NCBI GenBank assembly: GCA_023416545.1
Contig: JAEZHO010000306.1
Location: 1-8,097 of the forward strand
Length of the DNA: 8,097 nucleotides
Origin: Pseudomonadota bacterium
Lineage (GTDB): Bacteria; Pseudomonadota; Alphaproteobacteria; Rhizobiales; Rhizobiaceae
Direction: 5' to 3'
Shown here: one piece after another, positions 6,181 to 8,097 of the stretch
How the letters are laid out: every line of letters starts with the position of its first letter
How positions within the stretch are numbered: position 1 is the first letter of the stretch
Position numbers and translations under genes: made by a program
The notes under the pieces: generated by a model
Told to the model about the DNA's origin: nothing
What the model saw: the letters and a program-made list of their open reading frames with translations, nothing else
Databases searched by the model: none

Positions 6181-6221
6181 GGCGATCCCTCGCGCCCAGA
6201 AAAACCCAGGAGGACACAGAG

Positions 6222-6683
6222 ATGCTCAGATCAAGCTATTTCGGAACGCTGAAGGTCACGCTGGAGCCGGCATTTCCGCTCGGCGATACGCCGGAAGGAC
6301 ACAGGCTGGTCGTCAATGCGACGGGCGGGACGCTCGAGGGGCCCAGTGTTTCTGCCGAAGTGATGCGCAGCGGGGGAGACTGGGCGCGGATACGAAACGA
6401 CGGAAGCGGCGCCGTCGATGTAAGGGGACTGCTGAGGGCCGATGACGGGTCGCTTCTTGGTCTCCGTTTCGAAGGCCGGTTCCTCATACCGCCGCCGCTG
6501 ATGACCGACGTCTTCGCGCCTTCGACTGACACGCCTGTCGATTCCTCACGATATTATTTCCGCATCGCCGCCTATTTCGAGACCTCGAGCAAAGAGTATG
6601 CCTGGCTGAACCGGTCGGTCTTCGTGGGCGTCGGCGCGTTCGGGCGCAATGCCGTGTCGTATGATCTCTACGAAATACAATGA
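6222..6683 (+). CDS. DUF3237 domain protein
   Basis: A 153-residue protein of the DUF3237 family, small beta-rich proteins of unknown biochemical role. Family landmarks in order: FGTLKVTLEP at 7-16, GHRLVVNATGGTLEGP at 26-41, the tract from GGDWARIRNDGSGAVDVRG (51-69) into DDGSLLGLRFEGR (74-86), and the C-terminal YYFRIAAYFETSSKEYAWLN (111-130) leading into VFVGVG. The length fits a single complete domain, and there is no signal peptide or membrane segment. The ATG at 6222 is backed by a strong AGGAGG nine bases upstream; the upstream open frame to 6150 runs through the intergenic hairpin and is rejected. It lies 87 bases after the cyclodeaminase-family gene on the same strand, so a shared operon and pathway is likely but inferred. 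Such proteins are often found beside catabolic enzymes; I assign no reaction. Confidence 0.88.
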   Translation: MLRSSYFGTLKVTLEPAFPLGDTPEGHRLVVNATGGTLEGPSVSAEVMRSGGDWARIRNDGSGAVDVRGLLRADDGSLLGLRFEGRFLIPPPLMTDVFAPSTDTPVDSSRYYFRIAAYFETSSKEYAWLNRSVFVGVGAFGRNAVSYDLYEIQ

Positions 6684-6700
6684 CGTTATAGTACTCTGCC

Positions 6701-6721
6701 GGACAGCCTTGTCCCAGGACA
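6701..6721. promoter_or_regulatory. GGACA/TGTCC nested repeat downstream of the DUF3237 gene
   Basis: GGACA (6701-6705), TGTCC (6710-6714) and GGACA (6717-6721) allow two mutually exclusive 5-bp pairings. It sits between the DUF3237 stop and the AraC-family promoter candidate. It could be a weak 3' structure of the upstream transcript or an operator for a dimeric regulator; neither is demonstrated. Confidence 0.3.
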
Positions 6722-6758
6722 TGTGGCGAGCTTTGCAACCAAACATTGCGCCGCCTCA

Positions 6759-6786
6759 TTGACACCGTGTGGAATTTGCCGATCAC
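6759..6786 (+). promoter_or_regulatory. Candidate promoter of the AraC-family gene
   Basis: A perfect -35 hexamer TTGACA at 6759-6764 is followed after 16 bases by GATCAC (6781-6786), a weak -10 (three of six). Transcription would begin near 6793 and give a leader of about 58 bases before the ATG at 6851. The rest of 6684-6850 holds no visible gene. Confidence 0.35.
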
Positions 6787-6850
6787 CGCACGGGCGGAAT
6801 TACGCGCGTCCTGTTGGAAGACGCAGTCTGCCTGTCCCGAAGGGGTATTG

Positions 6851-7828
6851 ATGATGAAAATGCCGGATGCTTCGGGCTCAGGGAACCGGAAAGTGCTGTC
6901 GCTCGCCCAGCCGGGGGCCGTGTCAGGGGGCGACGTGGCCGAACGCACCTCCGCCCGCGGCCTTGAGCGGTTCATCGCCGGCCACACGCTGGTGAGCGGA
7001 GACAGCCCGGCCTGGAAGGATCTGTTCGTGCAGGTCCACTCGCGACAGAGCAGGCAGGAACCGTTCCTCGTTCCTGCCGTCGCCGAACCGCTCGTCGTCT
7101 GGGTAATGTCGGGCGAGGCGGTCGTGGAGGAGCGGGACCTTCACGGGGAATGGGTCGCAAGCCACGTCACGGCGGGCGATTTCTTCCTTACCTGTTCCCC
7201 GACGCCCTACGAGATGCGCTGGCATTCCATCGGGTCTGCTCCCTTCCAGGTCATGCACCTTTATCTGGCCATCCCGCTTTTCGAGCATGTCGCCTCGGAA
7301 GTGCTTGGCCGGAGCGGCGCCCCGGCACTCCGCGACGTTTCGGGAGGCAAGGACGAGCAACTGTCGCATCTGCTGGCGCTCATCCACCGGGAACTGACGG
7401 CCGAGGGACGGGGGAGCGAGTTCTTCATCCAGGGGCTTGCCAACAGCCTCGCGGTGCACCTGCTCCGGACCTATGCGACAGGCGACGAGGTCGATGACCG
7501 GCAGGCGGCGCTGCCCGGCTTCAAGCTGCGGCGGGCTGTCGCCTACCTGGAAGCTCATCTCGCCGAGCCGTTCAACCTGACGCGGCTGGCGGAAACAGCC
7601 GGTATGAGCGAGTTTCATTTCAGCCGTCTTTTCAAGAAGGCGACGGGGCTCTCGCCCTCCCGCTACTTCATACGCAGGCGCGTTGCCCGCGCCGAGCAAC
7701 TGCTGCTCGAAACGGATTCGAGCATCATCGAGATCGGCATGACGGTGGGATATTCGAGCCCAAGCCACTTTGCGCAGGTCTTCCGGCGGGAAACCGGCCT
7801 GACGCCCAGCCACTACCGCAGGAGCTGA
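6851..7828 (+). CDS. AraC-family transcriptional regulator
   Basis: A 325-residue regulator with an N-terminal sensing domain and a C-terminal AraC/XylS DNA-binding domain. The N-terminal part (about 30-185) has short beta-type stretches (EPLVVWVMSGEAVVEERD, VTAGDFFLTCSPTPYEMRW) of the cupin-like AraC ligand-binding type. The last 102 residues (224-325) hold both helix-turn-helix units: NLTRLAETAGMSEFHFSRLF and SIIEIGMTVGYSSPSHFAQV, joined by the family's long helix and ending FRRETGLTPSHYRRS. The frame opens at a TTG at 6746, but that start would lie upstream of the candidate promoter, so I place it at the ATG at 6851 with GGGG five bases upstream. The second ATG at 6854 has better spacing (eight bases) and is nearly as likely. 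The gene precedes the SDR gene on the same strand by 143 bases, a common regulator-target layout. Its inducer is unknown. Confidence 0.92.
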   Translation: MMKMPDASGSGNRKVLSLAQPGAVSGGDVAERTSARGLERFIAGHTLVSGDSPAWKDLFVQVHSRQSRQEPFLVPAVAEPLVVWVMSGEAVVEERDLHGEWVASHVTAGDFFLTCSPTPYEMRWHSIGSAPFQVMHLYLAIPLFEHVASEVLGRSGAPALRDVSGGKDEQLSHLLALIHRELTAEGRGSEFFIQGLANSLAVHLLRTYATGDEVDDRQAALPGFKLRRAVAYLEAHLAEPFNLTRLAETAGMSEFHFSRLFKKATGLSPSRYFIRRRVARAEQLLLETDSSIIEIGMTVGYSSPSHFAQVFRRETGLTPSHYRRS

Positions 7829-7971
7829 TTTCCGACGATCCCGCGCATTTCGCGCAAGATCGCGACAGGTCCAGCAAGGCTCCGTGAGAAGGGAGCACCT
7901 GAAACGCCTAGCTTCCTCCCTCTCAGAACCAGACGCCACCCTCAGGTGGTCTTCAGGACAAGGAGTAAATA
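7829..7971 (+). promoter_or_regulatory. Intergenic region before the SDR gene with three short hairpins
   Basis: Three small inverted repeats are visible: GCGC-N5-GCGC (7843-7855), GCTCC-N8-GGAGC (7879-7896) and CCACC-N4-GGTGG (7936-7949). None is followed by a T-run. The last lies 11 bases before the AGGAG ribosome site. I see no clear -35/-10 pair, so an AraC-activated promoter here, or readthrough from the AraC-family gene, are both possible. Confidence 0.3.
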
Positions 7972-8097
7972 ATGACCAAGCTCAACGGAAAGATTGCACT
8001 GGTAACCGGCGCGTCGAGCGGGATCGGCGCCGCCACCGCCGAAAAGCTTGCGGAGGCAGGGGCCAAGGTCGGCCTCGCAGCCCGCCGCACCGACAAG
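7972..8097 (+). CDS. Short-chain dehydrogenase/reductase (partial, N-terminal 42 residues)
   Basis: The start of a classical SDR, an NAD(P)-dependent oxidoreductase of the Rossmann fold, truncated by the right edge of the window. The ATG at 7972 has AGGAG six bases upstream. The visible product begins MTKLNGKIALVTGASSGIG; residues 12-19 (TGASSGIG) are the TGxxxGIG cofactor-binding loop, followed by helix EKLAEAGAKV and the second strand ending GLAARR. Arginines 38-39 at the end of that strand favour NADP(H) over NAD(H), as known for classical SDRs. The catalytic Ser-Tyr-Lys residues lie outside the window, so activity and substrate cannot be judged. The AraC-family regulator immediately upstream on the same strand is the likely controller. 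Confidence 0.93.
   Translation, partial: MTKLNGKIALVTGASSGIGAATAEKLAEAGAKVGLAARRTDK

Noticed and set aside
6746..6850. TTG-initiated 35-residue N-terminal extension of the AraC-family protein.
   Set aside because: It contains the candidate TTGACA promoter element, and a ribosome site is found instead just before the ATG pair at 6851/6854.
6923..7939. A 338-codon minus-strand open frame opposite the AraC-family gene.
   Set aside because: The AraC double helix-turn-helix is unmistakable on the plus strand; the antisense frame has no recognisable features.

Overview
This is a GC-rich window from a proteobacterium. The gene families and layout suggest an alphaproteobacterium, most likely of the Rhizobiales (Rhizobium/Agrobacterium/Ensifer/Shinella-like), but that is an inference from gene style and not from a marker gene. 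There are eight protein-coding genes, two of them cut by the window edges. I see no rRNA, tRNA, insertion sequence or CRISPR array.

Left part (1-2511, all on the minus strand): a siderophore-iron ABC importer operon of the FatBCD / CeuBCE / YclNOQ type. Read in the direction of transcription it runs: candidate promoter, periplasmic binding protein, 13-bp intergenic hairpin, first FecCD permease, then a second permease that overlaps the first by 11 bases and runs off the left edge. The ATPase gene is expected just beyond that edge.

Middle (2427-4131): a 237-base divergent control region separates the importer from a plus-strand gene encoding an unusual protein. It has a LysR-type winged-helix DNA-binding domain, but the usual effector-binding domain is replaced by a TrpD2/YbiB-like glycosyltransferase-family-3 domain. 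This fusion is the most unusual item in the window. A near-perfect palindrome (8 of 9 arm positions) with LysR-type T-N11-A spacing lies in the control region and could be its operator, with the iron importer as a candidate target.

Right part (4132-8097): a conventional LysR regulator (minus strand) is divergent from an ornithine cyclodeaminase / mu-crystallin family gene, which is followed by a DUF3237 gene. This looks like a small regulated amino- or imino-acid metabolism unit. Next come an AraC-family regulator and the first 42 codons of a short-chain dehydrogenase/reductase (SDR), probably a second regulator-enzyme pair. Three regulators of different architecture within about 5 kb mark this as an accessory, niche-adaptation region.

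Several long antisense open frames are by-products of GC-rich codon use and are not annotated. Functional statements rest on motif recognition by eye; no database search was run.
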